Below the pieces are notes generated by a model. The model was not told the origin of the DNA, made no database searches, and saw only the letters and a program-made list of their open reading frames with translations. The position numbers and the translations under genes are program-made. 64,000 bases of DNA. Origin: Paracoccaceae bacterium. Lineage in GTDB: Bacteria > Pseudomonadota > Alphaproteobacteria > Rhodobacterales > Rhodobacteraceae. This document shows positions 45,196 to 54,687 of the stretch, in pieces (the first letter of the stretch is position 1; each line of letters opens with the position of its first letter). Location of the stretch: the NCBI GenBank assembly GCA_024742705.1, contig JANSXZ010000012.1:1-64000 (forward strand). The letters are read 5' to 3'.

Positions 45196-45876
45196 TCAGG
45201 CTTTTGCCCGTTTTTCTTGCCATGCCTTGGGCGCGGTCAGGAAAGTCTCGACCTCGGCCAGCGTGGCGGCGTCGAACTTGCCCATCTCGCGCGCCGCCGC
45301 CAGTACGTCCCACCATGTGCACAGGTGATGCAGGGCAATGCCATGATCGCCCAAGGTTTTTTCGGTGTCCGGAAAGATGCCGTAGTAAAAGATCACGGCG
45401 GTATGCCCACAGCTGGCGCCGGTTTCGCGAATCGCATCCACGAACGACAGTTTCGAGCCGCCGTCGGTTGTCAGATCCTCAACCAGCAGAACGCGCTGTC
45501 CCGGCGTCATCGCGCCTTCGATTCGGGCGTTGCGGCCATAGCCCTTGGGCTTCTTGCGGACATAGCTCATCGGCAGGGCCATCCGCTCGGCCACCAGCGC
45601 GGCAAAGGGAATGCCCGCGGTTTCGCCGCCCGCGATGTTGTCGAAGGCCTCGAAACCGGCGTTGCGCATCACGGTGACCGCAAGGAAATCCATCAGCGTC
45701 GAACGGATGCGCGGAAACGAGATCAGCTTGCGGCAATCGATGTACGTCGGGCCGGGCAGACCCGAGGCATAGATGAAGGGCGTTTCGGCGTTGAAGTGCA
45801 CCGCTTCGACTTCCAGAAGCATACGCGCCGAAAGCCGTGCGATTTCTTCGGCCGGAGGAAAGGAGGAAGGGATCAT
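45196..45876 (-). CDS. pyrE: Orotate phosphoribosyltransferase
   Basis: Pyrimidine biosynthesis enzyme forming OMP from orotate and PRPP, 226 residues. Signatures are [22 protein letters not shown] near 34-55, the flexible loop [16 protein letters not shown] near 106-121, and the PRPP-binding motif [13 protein letters not shown] near 129-141. The C-terminus is a helical extension ([26 protein letters not shown]). 55 bases downstream of pyrC on the same strand. ATG at 45874-45876 after GGAGGAAAGGAGGAAGGG, on the minus strand an AG-poor context, so translation may depend on coupling with pyrC. Confidence 0.95.
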   Translation of the reverse strand: MIPSSFPPAEEIARLSARMLLEVEAVHFNAETPFIYASGLPGPTYIDCRKLISFPRIRSTLMDFLAVTVMRNAGFEAFDNIAGGETAGIPFAALVAERMALPMSYVRKKPKGYGRNARIEGAMTPGQRVLLVEDLTTDGGSKLSFVDAIRETGASCGHTAVIFYYGIFPDTEKTLGDHGIALHHLCTWWDVLAAAREMGKFDAATLAEVETFLTAPKAWQEKRAKA

Positions 45877-45931
45877 GCATGCAGCTTTCTGTCGGGTTGG
45901 CCGGTGGCGGCGGTCGGGCGGCGGGTGTGGA

Positions 45932-46975
45932 TCATGTCTCGACCTGCCAGTGCAGATCGAATCCTGGATCGAAGATCGTCACCGGACCGGCGCCAGTGTC
46001 CAGCGTGCCGCCGCCACGCCGCGGCGCCCCGCGGCGCAACACGATCCGCGTGTCGTTTTCGGGCAGCCGGTAAAACGCCGGCCCGTGCCGCGAGGCAAAG
46101 CCTTCCAACCGGTCCAGCGCATCGCTGGTTTCGAACACCTCGGCCAGGATCGCCATCGTATCGGTGGCGGTAAAGCATCCCGCGCAGCCGCAGGCGCTCA
46201 GTTTGTCGGGGTCGGGGTGCGGTGCGCTGTCGGTGCCCAGAAAGAACCGCGCATCGCCGGATGTCGCGGCCTCAAGCAGCGCGCGGCGGTGGGATTCGCG
46301 TTTCGCCACCGGCAGGCAATAATAGTGCGGCCGGATGCCACCAGCGAGGATGTGATTGCGGTTGATCACCAGATGATGTGTCGTGATGGTCGCACCCAGG
46401 TCGCCGCCGGTGTCCGACCGGGCATACTGCACCGCGCCTTCGGTGGTGATATGCTCCATCACCACGCGCAGGCCCTGCGTGCGGCGGCGCAGCGGATCGA
46501 GAACCCGATCGATGAACACCGCCTCGCGGTCGAAGATGTCGATATCGGCATCCGTCACCTCGCCGTGCACGCACAGCGGCAGGCCGATTTCGGCCATGCG
46601 TTCCAGAACCGGTTGAATCCGGTCGAAGCTGCGCACGCCGCTGGCGGAATTGGTGGTGGCCCCGGCCGGATAGAGCTTGACCGCATGGATCAGACCTTCG
46701 GCCTTTGCGCGCGCCACGTCATCGGGATCGGTTTCATCGGTCAGGTACAGCGTCATCAGCGGCTCGAACCGCGCGCCTTCGGGCAGCGCCGCGAGGATGC
46801 GCTGGCGATAGGCGCGGGCATCGTCGGATGTGACCACGGGCGGCACCAGGTTGGGCATGACGATCGCGCGGGCGAAATGGCGCGCGGTCTCGGGCAGGAC
46901 GGCCTTCAGCATCTCGCCATCGCGCAGGTGCAGGTGCCAGTCGTCGGGTCGGGTCAGGGTCAGCGTCTTGGACAT
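45932..46975 (-). CDS. pyrC: Dihydroorotase
   Basis: Zinc amidohydrolase closing carbamoyl-aspartate to dihydroorotate, 347 residues (type II PyrC, near 345). Metal ligands are His14 and His16 in [10 protein letters not shown] and the carbamylated Lys100 in [17 protein letters not shown] near 131 and TTHHLVIN near 169 supply further His ligands, and LGTDSAPH near 240 the catalytic Asp. A CGCAGCF segment near 255 is typical of this class. Forms a pyrimidine pair with pyrE. The start at 46973-46975 gives the known [18 protein letters not shown]-terminus. Confidence 0.95.
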   Translation of the reverse strand: MSKTLTLTRPDDWHLHLRDGEMLKAVLPETARHFARAIVMPNLVPPVVTSDDARAYRQRILAALPEGARFEPLMTLYLTDETDPDDVARAKAEGLIHAVKLYPAGATTNSASGVRSFDRIQPVLERMAEIGLPLCVHGEVTDADIDIFDREAVFIDRVLDPLRRRTQGLRVVMEHITTEGAVQYARSDTGGDLGATITTHHLVINRNHILAGGIRPHYYCLPVAKRESHRRALLEAATSGDARFFLGTDSAPHPDPDKLSACGCAGCFTATDTMAILAEVFETSDALDRLEGFASRHGPAFYRLPENDTRIVLRRGAPRRGGGTLDTGAGPVTIFDPGFDLHWQVET

Positions 46976-47034
46976 GAGGCCGCATAGCACAGCCGCGCCC
47001 GCCGGGGCCAGAGGCCTTGCGCGGCGCCTCAGCC

Positions 47035-48006
47035 TCAGAGCCCGTCGTCGTCTTCCTGGTCCGCGGCACGCGCCTCGCGCGCGGCCTTCTCGGCCTCGAG
47101 TTGCACCAGCCGCCGGCGCAGTTTGGGCGCTTTCATCCGCTGCGTCACGCTGCGGCACACCGCCATTTCCAGTTCCGCGCGACGCTGGCGTTGCAGCCGG
47201 GCGATCAGCGCGCGCAGATAGGGCGGATAGCTGCGCCGCTCGCGGAACAGCCGCGCAAAGCGCAGCGCGTCCAGACGGTCTTCGCCGGCATCCGCCAGCA
47301 TCCGGTACAGGATATCCATGCCGATCATGTGGCCCTGCAGATCCTTGCCGAGAAACGGCAGGCGCAGCCGCGTCACGCCGGGCCGGTGAAACAGCGCGGC
47401 ATGCATCGCGTCCAGATCCTCGTGCGGATCATAAAGCACGAAGGCGTGGTCGGCCGCCTGCAGCATCTCCGGGGCGTATCCGTACCGGTCGTTGAACGAC
47501 ACGAACCGCATGTCCAGATAGCGCCGGTCCCATTCCGTGACCCGCGGATCCAGAGTGGCCTGAGGCTGTACCGCGATCACCGTCGCCCCCGGCGCGGCGA
47601 TCGAAAACGCCGCCGCCGCATAGCCGCCGGGCCCGGCGCCATAGAACACGACGCGATCGAAGTCCTCGAAGAAGGCATCGTCGATCAGCCGGTCGAAGAA
47701 AGCATAGACGTTCGGATCGCGGAACCATGTGTCGCCGTCCGAGATCAAGCACAGATGCGACCAGCCCAGCGCGCGAACCATGTCAAAGCCCAACGGATGC
47801 GCGTCGCGGGATAGGGCGTGGATGCCCTGAATCGATTCGAAACTGACCAGCAGCGTGTTGCGATCGTCGATGAAGGTGGCGAAATGCGCGTTGCCCAGCG
47901 GCTGAAACAGGCCCTGGGCGTTGGCGATGTCGGCGAGGCTCTCGATCCAGGCGGATTTGTCCAGCCCGGCCAGCGAGATGTCCATCGGATGCTCGTCGTC
48001 CTGCAT
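47035..48006 (-). CDS. Uncharacterised protein with alpha/beta-hydrolase-like elbow lacking Ser
   Basis: Protein of 323 residues, no signal peptide. The core reads [38 protein letters not shown] near 118-155, very like the nucleophile elbow GxSxGG of alpha/beta hydrolases. The Ser position is Gly, however (GAGPGG), so catalysis by the usual triad is not expected. An Arg/Lys/Glu-rich helical tail (about 260-323) follows. Similar genes in roseobacters are, as far as I recall, sometimes named phosphoadenosine phosphosulfate reductase; I see no CysH signature. It lies downstream of the glycosyltransferase/sulfotransferase genes with a 117-base gap, so a role in the same glycan pathway is possible. 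Confidence 0.55.
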   Translation of the reverse strand: MQDDEHPMDISLAGLDKSAWIESLADIANAQGLFQPLGNAHFATFIDDRNTLLVSFESIQGIHALSRDAHPLGFDMVRALGWSHLCLISDGDTWFRDPNVYAFFDRLIDDAFFEDFDRVVFYGAGPGGYAAAAFSIAAPGATVIAVQPQATLDPRVTEWDRRYLDMRFVSFNDRYGYAPEMLQAADHAFVLYDPHEDLDAMHAALFHRPGVTRLRLPFLGKDLQGHMIGMDILYRMLADAGEDRLDALRFARLFRERRSYPPYLRALIARLQRQRRAELEMAVCRSVTQRMKAPKLRRRLVQLEAEKAAREARAADQEDDDGL

Positions 48007-48123
48007 GTCTGCGTTCCTCTCACCGGTTGCGTTGAGGTGAACCGGTTGTTGTTGTGCATATCGCGACAATACGGCGAAAATTGGCAAAAACTAAGGGTCT
48101 GGAGGGTTTTGCGCGGCGCCGGC

Positions 48124-50451
48124 TCAGCTTTCCATGTCGTCCAGCGCGGTGGCATAGGCGGCGCGTTCGACGGCGGTCAGGCGCAGGGCGGTGGCACGGT
48201 CGAGAAGCGCGGCAAAATCGGGCCGGGCGCGCAGCGCGGCGGCGCGCGCGACGTGCCATGCCACCGCATCGCGGTGCAGCCGCGCGACCTGCGGGTCGGC
48301 CATCAGCCGGTCGCGCTCGGCCAGCATGCGCGGCAGGTTGCGCTGGATCGACAGGTCGGTGGTGTCGTTCCAGTCCATGCGCAGCCAGTAGTTCAGGCCG
48401 ATGCCGCGATCCACATGCAGCGCGCGCCCGCGCTGGCGCTTGATCAGAAAACCCTCGGCGCTGCGCAGCGCATAATGATTGAGTTGCACCAGATCATAGC
48501 CGACGGTCTTGCGCGACGACCGCCAGCCGCGTCGCGCCAGCGCCTCGGTCACATCCACGCCCGATCCGTTGGCCCATCGGATCCGGTCCGACATTTCGGG
48601 CAGCGGCTTGTTCGGGCGGTGCCCGCCCAGCCGCGCATAGGCGTCCAGCCCGTTTTGCAGCGTCTTGAAACCCCAGGCGACATGCGGCTTGGGGCAATAG
48701 CTGGGGGCGCATCGTTCGAACTGGGCGATCACGGGTGCGTCGCGCAGCCCGACGACGCCGTTGTGCCCGAACAGCCGCCAGGTCATCGCGATGTGGCTGG
48801 TGCCCGGGGGCATCCGCGCCAGAAGCGCGTCCAGACAGCCGTTTCCGGTGCGGATGTTGATGAATTCGTCAACGTCGATGTGGGCCACCCAGTCGGCCGC
48901 GCGTACCACAGGATCGGCGCGCGCGGTGTTCAGCGCGTGTTGCTGGGGCGAGTTGCCGCGCCAGTCGTCGTTGCGTCGGTGATGGACGATTCCCAAGGTG
49001 GCCAGCCGATCCAGCAGATGATCGGTGCCATCGCTGCAATCGTTGGTGTAGATCACGAAATCGGTGAACCCGATGGCGCGGTGGTGCGCCAGCCATTCCA
49101 GGATGTAGGGCGCTTCGTTCTTCATGCAGGCAATGATCGCCGCCCTTGGCCCGGCCAGCGCGTGCGCCCGGGCGTCTTCGTGCGTCGCGGCCGGATTGGG
49201 GGCAAAGGCCGGGCCGGGCTCGGTCAGGTCGGCGGTGCCATGCCGGTTGTCGGGCGCCAGGCCGGATCCGGCCAGGGTGGCGTATTGCGCCTGCGCCTCT
49301 GCCGGCAGCGCCGGGTTGACCGGGGGCAGACGGTTGGCCTTTTCGATCCGGTGCCAGACCGCCAGAAGGTACTGCGACGCGCGATATCCGAACAGCGGAT
49401 CCGCCTCGCGCCATGCGCCGGTGTCGTCCGGCGGGCGCAGCGCATCGGCCAGCCGCCGCGCCGCTGCCGGATCTTCCGCGCCGCGCGCCGCCAGTTCGAT
49501 TTCGGCGGTCACGCCATCGGCAAAGGCCGCGCCCGCCGCATGCAGGCTGCCCGGCGGGATCGATGGCCCGGCCACCGCAAGGTCGCGCAGGATGTCCAGC
49601 CACAGCGGCGCGGGCACATGGAACGCGCCGCCGTCCACCACCTGCGTCAGCAACACATTCATCGCCCGCGCCCGCGCCAGCCAGGCCGCCGGCAGCGGCT
49701 GGCGCACCGGCCGGGCGGGCGGCGCCGGCAGGTCTGTGCCCAGCCCCATCAGCGCGGCCACGGCCCGGCCCGCGCCGGCCCCGGCCAGCGCTTCGGCATC
49801 CGCCGCCACCGCAGTCAGGCTGCCGGCGCCGAACGCGCCCTCCCACAGTGCCCGCAGGCCGGCGACATCGATCCAGAACGGCGGTTGCTGGATTTCGTCG
49901 AAGTCGCGCCGCGCGGCGTCGTGCGGTGAAGGCGCGTCGCGGGCCGCACGCCAGGCCGCCGGATCGGCCGCCAGCGCCAGATCACGGCCCAGCGGCGCGC
50001 GACGGCCCATCATCACCTGCCAGCCATAGTGCCGCGCCAGCATCCGAGCCGGCGCCTCAAGCTGCATGATCAGCGATATCTCGCTGCCCAGCGGCCGCAG
50101 CATCCGACAGAGCCGCGCCACCTCGGATGGGTAGCGCAGCGTGCCTGCCAGATGCGGCGCCACCAGCAACAGCTTGCGCGGCTTCGCATCGGCGATGTTC
50201 TGGCGCAGCCGGGCCAGCATCTCGTCGCGCGCGCGGCTCTGGGCGGCGGGATGGGCCTGGCCATGCGCCGCGCGCAGCGGGTCGACATGCGCGGGGTCCA
50301 GCGCCGCCATTACCAGCCCGTGGTGATGCGGGCCGGGCGCGTCGGGCAACAGCGCGCCATCGGCGGCCAGCGCCGCGCCGGCTCTGCGCAGGATGTCGTG
50401 CACCGTTTCGGCCCCGGCCTGCATCGGTCCGATATGGATCACGATCTTCAT
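48124..50451 (-). CDS. Large protein: degenerate sulfotransferase-like domain plus GT2-type glycosyltransferase
   Basis: Protein of 775 residues. The N-terminus MKIVIHIGPMQAGAETVHDIL resembles the sulfotransferase phosphate loop (HIGPxKTGTTSLQ) but has lost the Lys-Thr-Gly-Thr residues (QAGA), so PAPS binding is doubtful. A middle region of about 300 residues is Ala/Pro-rich. From about 435 there is a GT2 (Glyco_tranf_2_4) domain: AIIACMKNEAPYILEWLAHH, YTNDCSDGTDHLLD, and the metal motif HIDVDEFINI near 530. The C-terminal RDAVAWHVARAAALRARPD is shared with the GT2 protein at 51071, showing common descent. Overlaps the sulfotransferase-like gene by 4 bases (ATGA). Confidence 0.75.
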   Translation of the reverse strand: MKIVIHIGPMQAGAETVHDILRRAGAALAADGALLPDAPGPHHHGLVMAALDPAHVDPLRAAHGQAHPAAQSRARDEMLARLRQNIADAKPRKLLLVAPHLAGTLRYPSEVARLCRMLRPLGSEISLIMQLEAPARMLARHYGWQVMMGRRAPLGRDLALAADPAAWRAARDAPSPHDAARRDFDEIQQPPFWIDVAGLRALWEGAFGAGSLTAVAADAEALAGAGAGRAVAALMGLGTDLPAPPARPVRQPLPAAWLARARAMNVLLTQVVDGGAFHVPAPLWLDILRDLAVAGPSIPPGSLHAAGAAFADGVTAEIELAARGAEDPAAARRLADALRPPDDTGAWREADPLFGYRASQYLLAVWHRIEKANRLPPVNPALPAEAQAQYATLAGSGLAPDNRHGTADLTEPGPAFAPNPAATHEDARAHALAGPRAAIIACMKNEAPYILEWLAHHRAIGFTDFVIYTNDCSDGTDHLLDRLATLGIVHHRRNDDWRGNSPQQHALNTARADPVVRAADWVAHIDVDEFINIRTGNGCLDALLARMPPGTSHIAMTWRLFGHNGVVGLRDAPVIAQFERCAPSYCPKPHVAWGFKTLQNGLDAYARLGGHRPNKPLPEMSDRIRWANGSGVDVTEALARRGWRSSRKTVGYDLVQLNHYALRSAEGFLIKRQRGRALHVDRGIGLNYWLRMDWNDTTDLSIQRNLPRMLAERDRLMADPQVARLHRDAVAWHVARAAALRARPDFAALLDRATALRLTAVERAAYATALDDMES

Positions 50452-51074
50452 GCTGAACCGGCGCGCGGGTTGGCGTTGACCTTGCCCCACCAAGGCAGAT
50501 CGCGCCCGACAAATCCGGCGACCCGCGCCCGCGCGTCCGGTGCGGCGACATCCACCTCGAGAAAATCGTCGGCCCCCGCGAAGATCCGCTGCAGGAAATC
50601 ATAGTGGCCGTCGATCCAGCGGCAGCGCGCCGCGTCGGTGCCGCCAAACCCGGCCGGCAGCCCAGGCACGGCCCCCTCGGGCAGCCGCGAGGTTCCCAGG
50701 TCCGACCAGGCCAGCATCGACCGCGACATCGCGCTGGCCGCGCGCCGTGTCGCCAGGAAGCGGATGCCGGGATGGTGCCTGCGCAAGGCTTCGATGATAC
50801 CGTAATCCGTCTGCGGCCAGACCGACAGACCCGCGCGCAGCACGCTCATCTCCGACACCGCGTCGAATTCGTCCAGAAGCGCGCCAGGATCGCCGGTTCC
50901 GAAGTACCCGCGGTACATCAGCACGCCCACGAACTTGCGCTGGATCGCCGGGTTCGCGGTCTGGCGGGGCCGGATGCGGTGGTCGGCCACCTTCAGCCCG
51001 GCCAGCTTCAGCGCCCGTCCCAGCGTCGTCGTGCCCGATTTCGGCAGTCCCAGGTTCACCGTCAGCAGCGTCAT
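50448..51074 (-). CDS. Sulfotransferase-like protein
   Basis: Protein of 208 residues. The 5'-phosphosulfate loop is well preserved near the N-terminus, VNLGLPKSGTTTLGRAL at 6-22. A later RFLATRRAASAMSRSMLAW near 106-124 corresponds to the 3'-phosphate-binding Arg/Ser segment of PAPS sulfotransferases. A glycan acceptor is suggested by the flanking glycosyltransferases, to which it is joined by 4-base overlaps on both sides; the acceptor itself is unknown. The ATG at 51072-51074 follows directly on the end of the upstream GT2 gene. Confidence 0.78.
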   Translation of the reverse strand: MTLLTVNLGLPKSGTTTLGRALKLAGLKVADHRIRPRQTANPAIQRKFVGVLMYRGYFGTGDPGALLDEFDAVSEMSVLRAGLSVWPQTDYGIIEALRRHHPGIRFLATRRAASAMSRSMLAWSDLGTSRLPEGAVPGLPAGFGGTDAARCRWIDGHYDFLQRIFAGADDFLEVDVAAPDARARVAGFVGRDLPWWGKVNANPRAGSA

Positions 51075-52141
51075 GGCTTCAGCCCCAACCGCGCGATCAG
51101 CGCCGCCTCGTCCGGGGGCAGCAGCGGCGCCGCGGCCAGCGCGCGCCGCAGCGCCTCGGTGGCCGGGTCGGTGCGCAGCTGTGCGATGCGGGCATGATGC
51201 CAGGCCACCGCGTCGCGGTGCAGCGCGGCAATCTCGGGATCCGCCTTCAGCCGTGCCAGCGCCTCGTGCAACTGCGGCAGGCGGCGCCGGATCGACAGAT
51301 CCTGCCAGGCCGGATCGTTGCGCGCCCGCCAATACCCGTCGTCAAAGGCGCGGTGCGCGCGGTTCACGTCGCCCCTGTCGATCTTCAACAGATAGCTGTC
51401 CAGCGCGCGCAACGCATAATGGTTCAGCGTGGCAAAGCGGCGCGCGCCCCGCGCCGGAAACTTGCGGATGCGGCGCTTGGCAGCGGCGCGGGCAAAGGCA
51501 TCGGGCACCTGACGCCCGCTGCCATCGGTCCATCGCGGCACCTCTGCGCCCCGGCGCAGGAACGGCCGGTGCGCGCCCAGGTACCACAGGGGAAAATCCG
51601 CCCGCGTCAGTGTCTTCACCTCGATCGCCGTCTCGCCGCACCACAGGTCCGGGTTGTGGCTGCGGTCGAACTGGCCAATCACCGGGCGATCGCGGAACGC
51701 AGACACACCGCAATTGGCGAAGAACTGGAAGCTCAGCGAAATCGCCGCCGGGGCGCCGCAGGCGGCGATCAGGTCGTCAAACCGGCCGGCGCCGACGTGA
51801 ATGTTGACGAACTCGTCCACATCCGCCACCCAGACCCAGTCGGCCGCCCGCACCACCGGCCGGCGCGCGGCGTCTTTCAGCGCCTCCATCTGGTAATTGC
51901 GGCCCTGCGCCGGGTTGGCCAGATGCACCACCCCGCCGCGCCGCGCCAGCGCGTCCAGCATGGCATCTGTGCCATCGCTGCAATCGTTGGAATAGAACAG
52001 GAAATCGGTGACCCCGGCCATCCGGTGCCAGGCAATCCATTCCAGAAGGAACGGCGCCTCGTTCTTCACGCATGTCACCGCGACGATCCGCCGGCCCTGC
52101 GGCGGCGGCCCTCGATCCCGGCTGGCTGTGGCGTCTTGCAT
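51071..52141 (-). CDS. GT2-type glycosyltransferase (Glyco_tranf_2_4)
   Basis: Protein of 356 residues with a GT-A domain: IVAVTCVKNEAPFLLEWIAWHR near 19-40, FYSNDCSDGTDAMLD near 48-62, metal motif WVADVDEFVNI near 105-115, and ANCGVSAFRDRPVIGQFDR near 143-161. The C-terminus (LHRDAVAWHHARIAQLRTDP) is shared with the large protein at 48124. No membrane segment. First gene of the minus-strand cluster; the 164 bases upstream separate it from the divergent cox operon. The start at 52139-52141 is an ATG without a striking ribosome-binding site; the upstream open sequence is Arg-rich and lies antisense to coxD. Confidence 0.85.
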   Translation of the reverse strand: MQDATASRDRGPPPQGRRIVAVTCVKNEAPFLLEWIAWHRMAGVTDFLFYSNDCSDGTDAMLDALARRGGVVHLANPAQGRNYQMEALKDAARRPVVRAADWVWVADVDEFVNIHVGAGRFDDLIAACGAPAAISLSFQFFANCGVSAFRDRPVIGQFDRSHNPDLWCGETAIEVKTLTRADFPLWYLGAHRPFLRRGAEVPRWTDGSGRQVPDAFARAAAKRRIRKFPARGARRFATLNHYALRALDSYLLKIDRGDVNRAHRAFDDGYWRARNDPAWQDLSIRRRLPQLHEALARLKADPEIAALHRDAVAWHHARIAQLRTDPATEALRRALAAAPLLPPDEAALIARLGLKP

Positions 52142-52208
52142 CGGCTTGGCCCCGTGGCCTCGCGCTGCTGCGCCGGCCCGGCCATTGTCATGGCATTCCG
52201 CGCGCGGG

Positions 52209-52279
52209 GCGTCAACGCGCCTGCCGGGCAAGGCGGCGGCACGCGCAAGGTTGACGCGGCCGCCGCCGCTGTGCACTTC
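52209..52279 (+). promoter_or_regulatory. Inverted repeat and weak promoter-like elements upstream of coxD
   Basis: GCGTCAAC (52209-52216) and GTTGACGC (52250-52257) are perfect inverted 8-mers 33 bases apart. TTGACG within the second arm (52251-52256) could be a -35 box, followed after 17 bases by a poor -10 match CACTTC. The position between the divergent GT2 gene and coxD fits a regulated promoter, but the evidence is only symmetry and spacing. Confidence 0.3.
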
Positions 52280-52305
52280 TGGGCGCCACACCAACAGGAG
52301 CGCCC

Positions 52306-53223
52306 ATGACCCCCCCCAATTCCATTGATGCCGTCCAGCAGATGCTCGCCGCCCAGAACTACATCTGCGGACGCGCCCTGGCGACCGTGGTCTTCCTGTC
52401 GCTGCGGCTCGGCCGGCCGCTGTTTCTCGAAGGCGAGGCCGGCGTCGGCAAGACCGAAATCGCCAAGGCCATCGCGGCCGGACTCGACCGTCGCCTGATC
52501 CGCCTGCAATGCTACGAGGGCCTCGATGCCGCCAGCGCGGTCTACGAATGGAACTTCCCGGCCCAGATGATCGCGATCCGCACCGCCGAAGCCGCAGCCG
52601 CCGGCACCACCACCGACCGCAAGGCACTTCAGGCCGAACTCTTCTCCGACGACTTTCTCGTCGAACGCCCACTGCTCGAGGCCATGCGCCCGGATCCGCG
52701 CGGCGCCCCGGTCCTGCTCATCGACGAACTCGACCGAACCGACGAACCCTTCGAGGCTTTCCTGCTCGAGGCTCTTTCCGATTTCCAGGTGACAATCCCG
52801 GAAATGGGGACCGTCAAGGCCCCCGAACCGCCGGTGGTGATCCTGACCTCCAACCGCACCCGCGAGGTGCACGACGCGCTCAAACGGCGCTGCCTCTATC
52901 ATTGGGTCGATTATCCCACCTTCGACCGCGAGGCCGAAATCCTCGCCGCCCGCGCCCCCGAAGCCGCCGCCAGCCTCAGCCGCGAGGTCGTCGCCTTCGT
53001 CCAGCAACTGCGCACCGAAGACCTCTTCAAGAAACCCGGCGTCGCCGAAACCATTGACTGGGCCAAGTGCCTGCTCGCCCTCGACGTGATCTCGCTCAGC
53101 CCCGAAGTCATCGCCGACACGCTCGGCGCGATCCTGAAATACCAGGACGACATCCAGAAACTCCAGGGCTCCGAGGCAAAGCGCCTGCTCGACGCCGCGC
53201 GCGCCCGGCTCGAACCGGCATGA
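52306..53223 (+). CDS. coxD: MoxR-type AAA ATPase (CoxD-like)
   Basis: AAA+ chaperone ATPase of 305 residues: Walker A GEAGVGKT at 43-50, Walker B VLLIDELDR near 136-144, the MoxR-type EALSDFQVTIPEMG insertion near 155, sensor 1 ILTSNRTREV near 177 and an arginine finger in KRRCLYHWVDYP. In carboxydotrophs the CoxD protein works with VWA protein CoxE in maturing the molybdenum active site; the same pairing with a downstream VWA gene (coxE) is seen here. First gene of the cox cluster. A repeat element lies between it and coxE. Confidence 0.88.
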   Translation: MTPPNSIDAVQQMLAAQNYICGRALATVVFLSLRLGRPLFLEGEAGVGKTEIAKAIAAGLDRRLIRLQCYEGLDAASAVYEWNFPAQMIAIRTAEAAAAGTTTDRKALQAELFSDDFLVERPLLEAMRPDPRGAPVLLIDELDRTDEPFEAFLLEALSDFQVTIPEMGTVKAPEPPVVILTSNRTREVHDALKRRCLYHWVDYPTFDREAEILAARAPEAAASLSREVVAFVQQLRTEDLFKKPGVAETIDWAKCLLALDVISLSPEVIADTLGAILKYQDDIQKLQGSEAKRLLDAARARLEPA

Positions 53224-53250
53224 TCGCGCCGCCGCCGGCACCGCGCATCC

Positions 53251-53315
53251 GGCTTTCCTTTTGCCCGAAATATCCCCGGGGTCCGGGGGCTGGCCCCCGG
53301 TTCCTGCGGCGCAGG
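53251..53315. repeat. Two-part palindromic repeat, copy 1 (inverted orientation)
   Basis: In the gap between coxD and coxE. It contains the inverted repeat CCGGGGGC-TG-GCCCCCGG (53283-53300) next to a box that reads, on the minus strand, CCCCGGGGATATTTCGGGC, followed by AAAAGGAA. A second small palindrome CCTGCGGCGCAGG (53303-53315) follows. Copies 2 (59713) and 3 (63532) have the same plan: GC-rich inverted repeat, then GGATATTT, then a GCAAAAGGAA-like tail. Confidence 0.7.
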
Positions 53316-53323
53316 AGGCGCTG

Positions 53324-54589
53324 ATGCCCGAATATGCCCCGCTCGAATTGCCGGAAAACCCCCGGCTTGCCGAAAACATCACCCACTTTGCGCGCGCGCT
53401 GCGCAAGGCCGGCCTGCCGATCGGGCCCGGTCGGGTGATCGATGCGGTCCGCGCCGTCGAAGCCGCCGGCTTCACCTCGCGCACCGATTTCTTCTGGACC
53501 CTGCACGCCTGCTTCGTGAACCGGCCCGAACATCGCGTCGTCTTTGCCCAGGTGTTCCGGCTCTACTGGCGCGATCCGCAATACATGGAAAAGATGATGG
53601 CGCTGCTGACGCCGCTGGTGCGCGGGGTCCAGGAGGAACGCACCGCCCAGGCCGCCGAAAAGCGCGCCGCCGAGGCGCTGCTCGACGGTGCCAACCGCAA
53701 CGTCGACCGGCCCGAAGACAGCGACAACGACGAAGAGACCCTGATCGAGGTCGATGCCTCGCTGACGATGTCCGAAACCGAACGGTTGCGCACGCTCGAT
53801 TTCGAACAGATGAGCACCGATGAGGTGGCGCGCGCCAAGCGCATGCTGGCGCAGCTTTCACTTCCGGTCAAACCCTTGCCGTCGCGCCGCGGGCAGGCCG
53901 CGCTGCGCGGCGCGCAGATCGACTGGCGCCGCAGCCTGCGCGCCGCCATGCGCCAGGGCGGCGAAATGCATCACATCGCACGCCGCACGCCGCGTCCGCG
54001 CTGGCCCAACCTGGTGGTGCTCTGCGATATCTCGGGCTCGATGAGCCAGTACAGCCGGATCATCCTTCATTTCCTGCACGCCGTCTCCAACGCCAAGGGT
54101 GCGGGCTGGGCGCGCGTGCATGCCTTCACCTTCGGCACCCGGCTTACGAACATCACCCGCCATCTCGCGCGGCGCGATGTCGACGCGGCGCTGGCCGCGG
54201 CCGGCGCCGAGGCCCAGGACTGGGAAGGCGGCACCCGCATCGGCGATGCCATCGCCACCTTCAACCGCGACTGGTCGCGGCGGGTGACCGGGCAGGGCGC
54301 CGTGGTCCTGCTGATCACCGACGGGCTGGACCGGGGCGATCCGGAACCGCTGGCGCGGGCGATGGAACGGCTGCACCTGTCGTCGCGGCGGCTGATCTGG
54401 CTGAATCCGCTGTTGCGCTGGGAAGGGTTCGCGCCCCGCGCGCGCGGCATTGCGGCGATGCTTCCGCATGTCGACAGCTTTCGCGCGGGGCATTCGATCG
54501 CCTCGCTGGAAGATCTGGCGCAAGTCATTGCGCGCCGCGACGATGCCGGCGAAAAGGCCCGGCTGATGGCCAGCCTTGCGTCCGGCTGA
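53324..54589 (+). CDS. coxE: VWA-domain protein CoxE
   Basis: Cytoplasmic protein of 421 residues. An N-terminal helical part (LAENITHFARALRKAGLPIGPGRVIDA near 16-42) is followed by an acidic, low-complexity middle (RPEDSDNDEETLIEVDAS) and a C-terminal von Willebrand A domain with the metal site CDISGSMSQYSR at 234-245, Thr in EGGTRIGDAI near 303, and Asp in VLLITDGLDRGD near 330. Matches CoxE, partner of the MoxR ATPase. Start ATG at 53324 preceded by a strong GCAGGAGGCGCTG. The upstream in-frame extension falls in the repeat element and is rejected. Confidence 0.9.
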   Translation: MPEYAPLELPENPRLAENITHFARALRKAGLPIGPGRVIDAVRAVEAAGFTSRTDFFWTLHACFVNRPEHRVVFAQVFRLYWRDPQYMEKMMALLTPLVRGVQEERTAQAAEKRAAEALLDGANRNVDRPEDSDNDEETLIEVDASLTMSETERLRTLDFEQMSTDEVARAKRMLAQLSLPVKPLPSRRGQAALRGAQIDWRRSLRAAMRQGGEMHHIARRTPRPRWPNLVVLCDISGSMSQYSRIILHFLHAVSNAKGAGWARVHAFTFGTRLTNITRHLARRDVDAALAAAGAEAQDWEGGTRIGDAIATFNRDWSRRVTGQGAVVLLITDGLDRGDPEPLARAMERLHLSSRRLIWLNPLLRWEGFAPRARGIAAMLPHVDSFRAGHSIASLEDLAQVIARRDDAGEKARLMASLASG

Positions 54590-54687
54590 CCCGCCGCGCT
54601 ACCAAAAGGAGCGCCTTGCGGCGCATTACATGTTTTGCCGGCGCCCGGCCACAAACGACCGTGCCGGCCCCGGCGGGAGGAGCCCAG

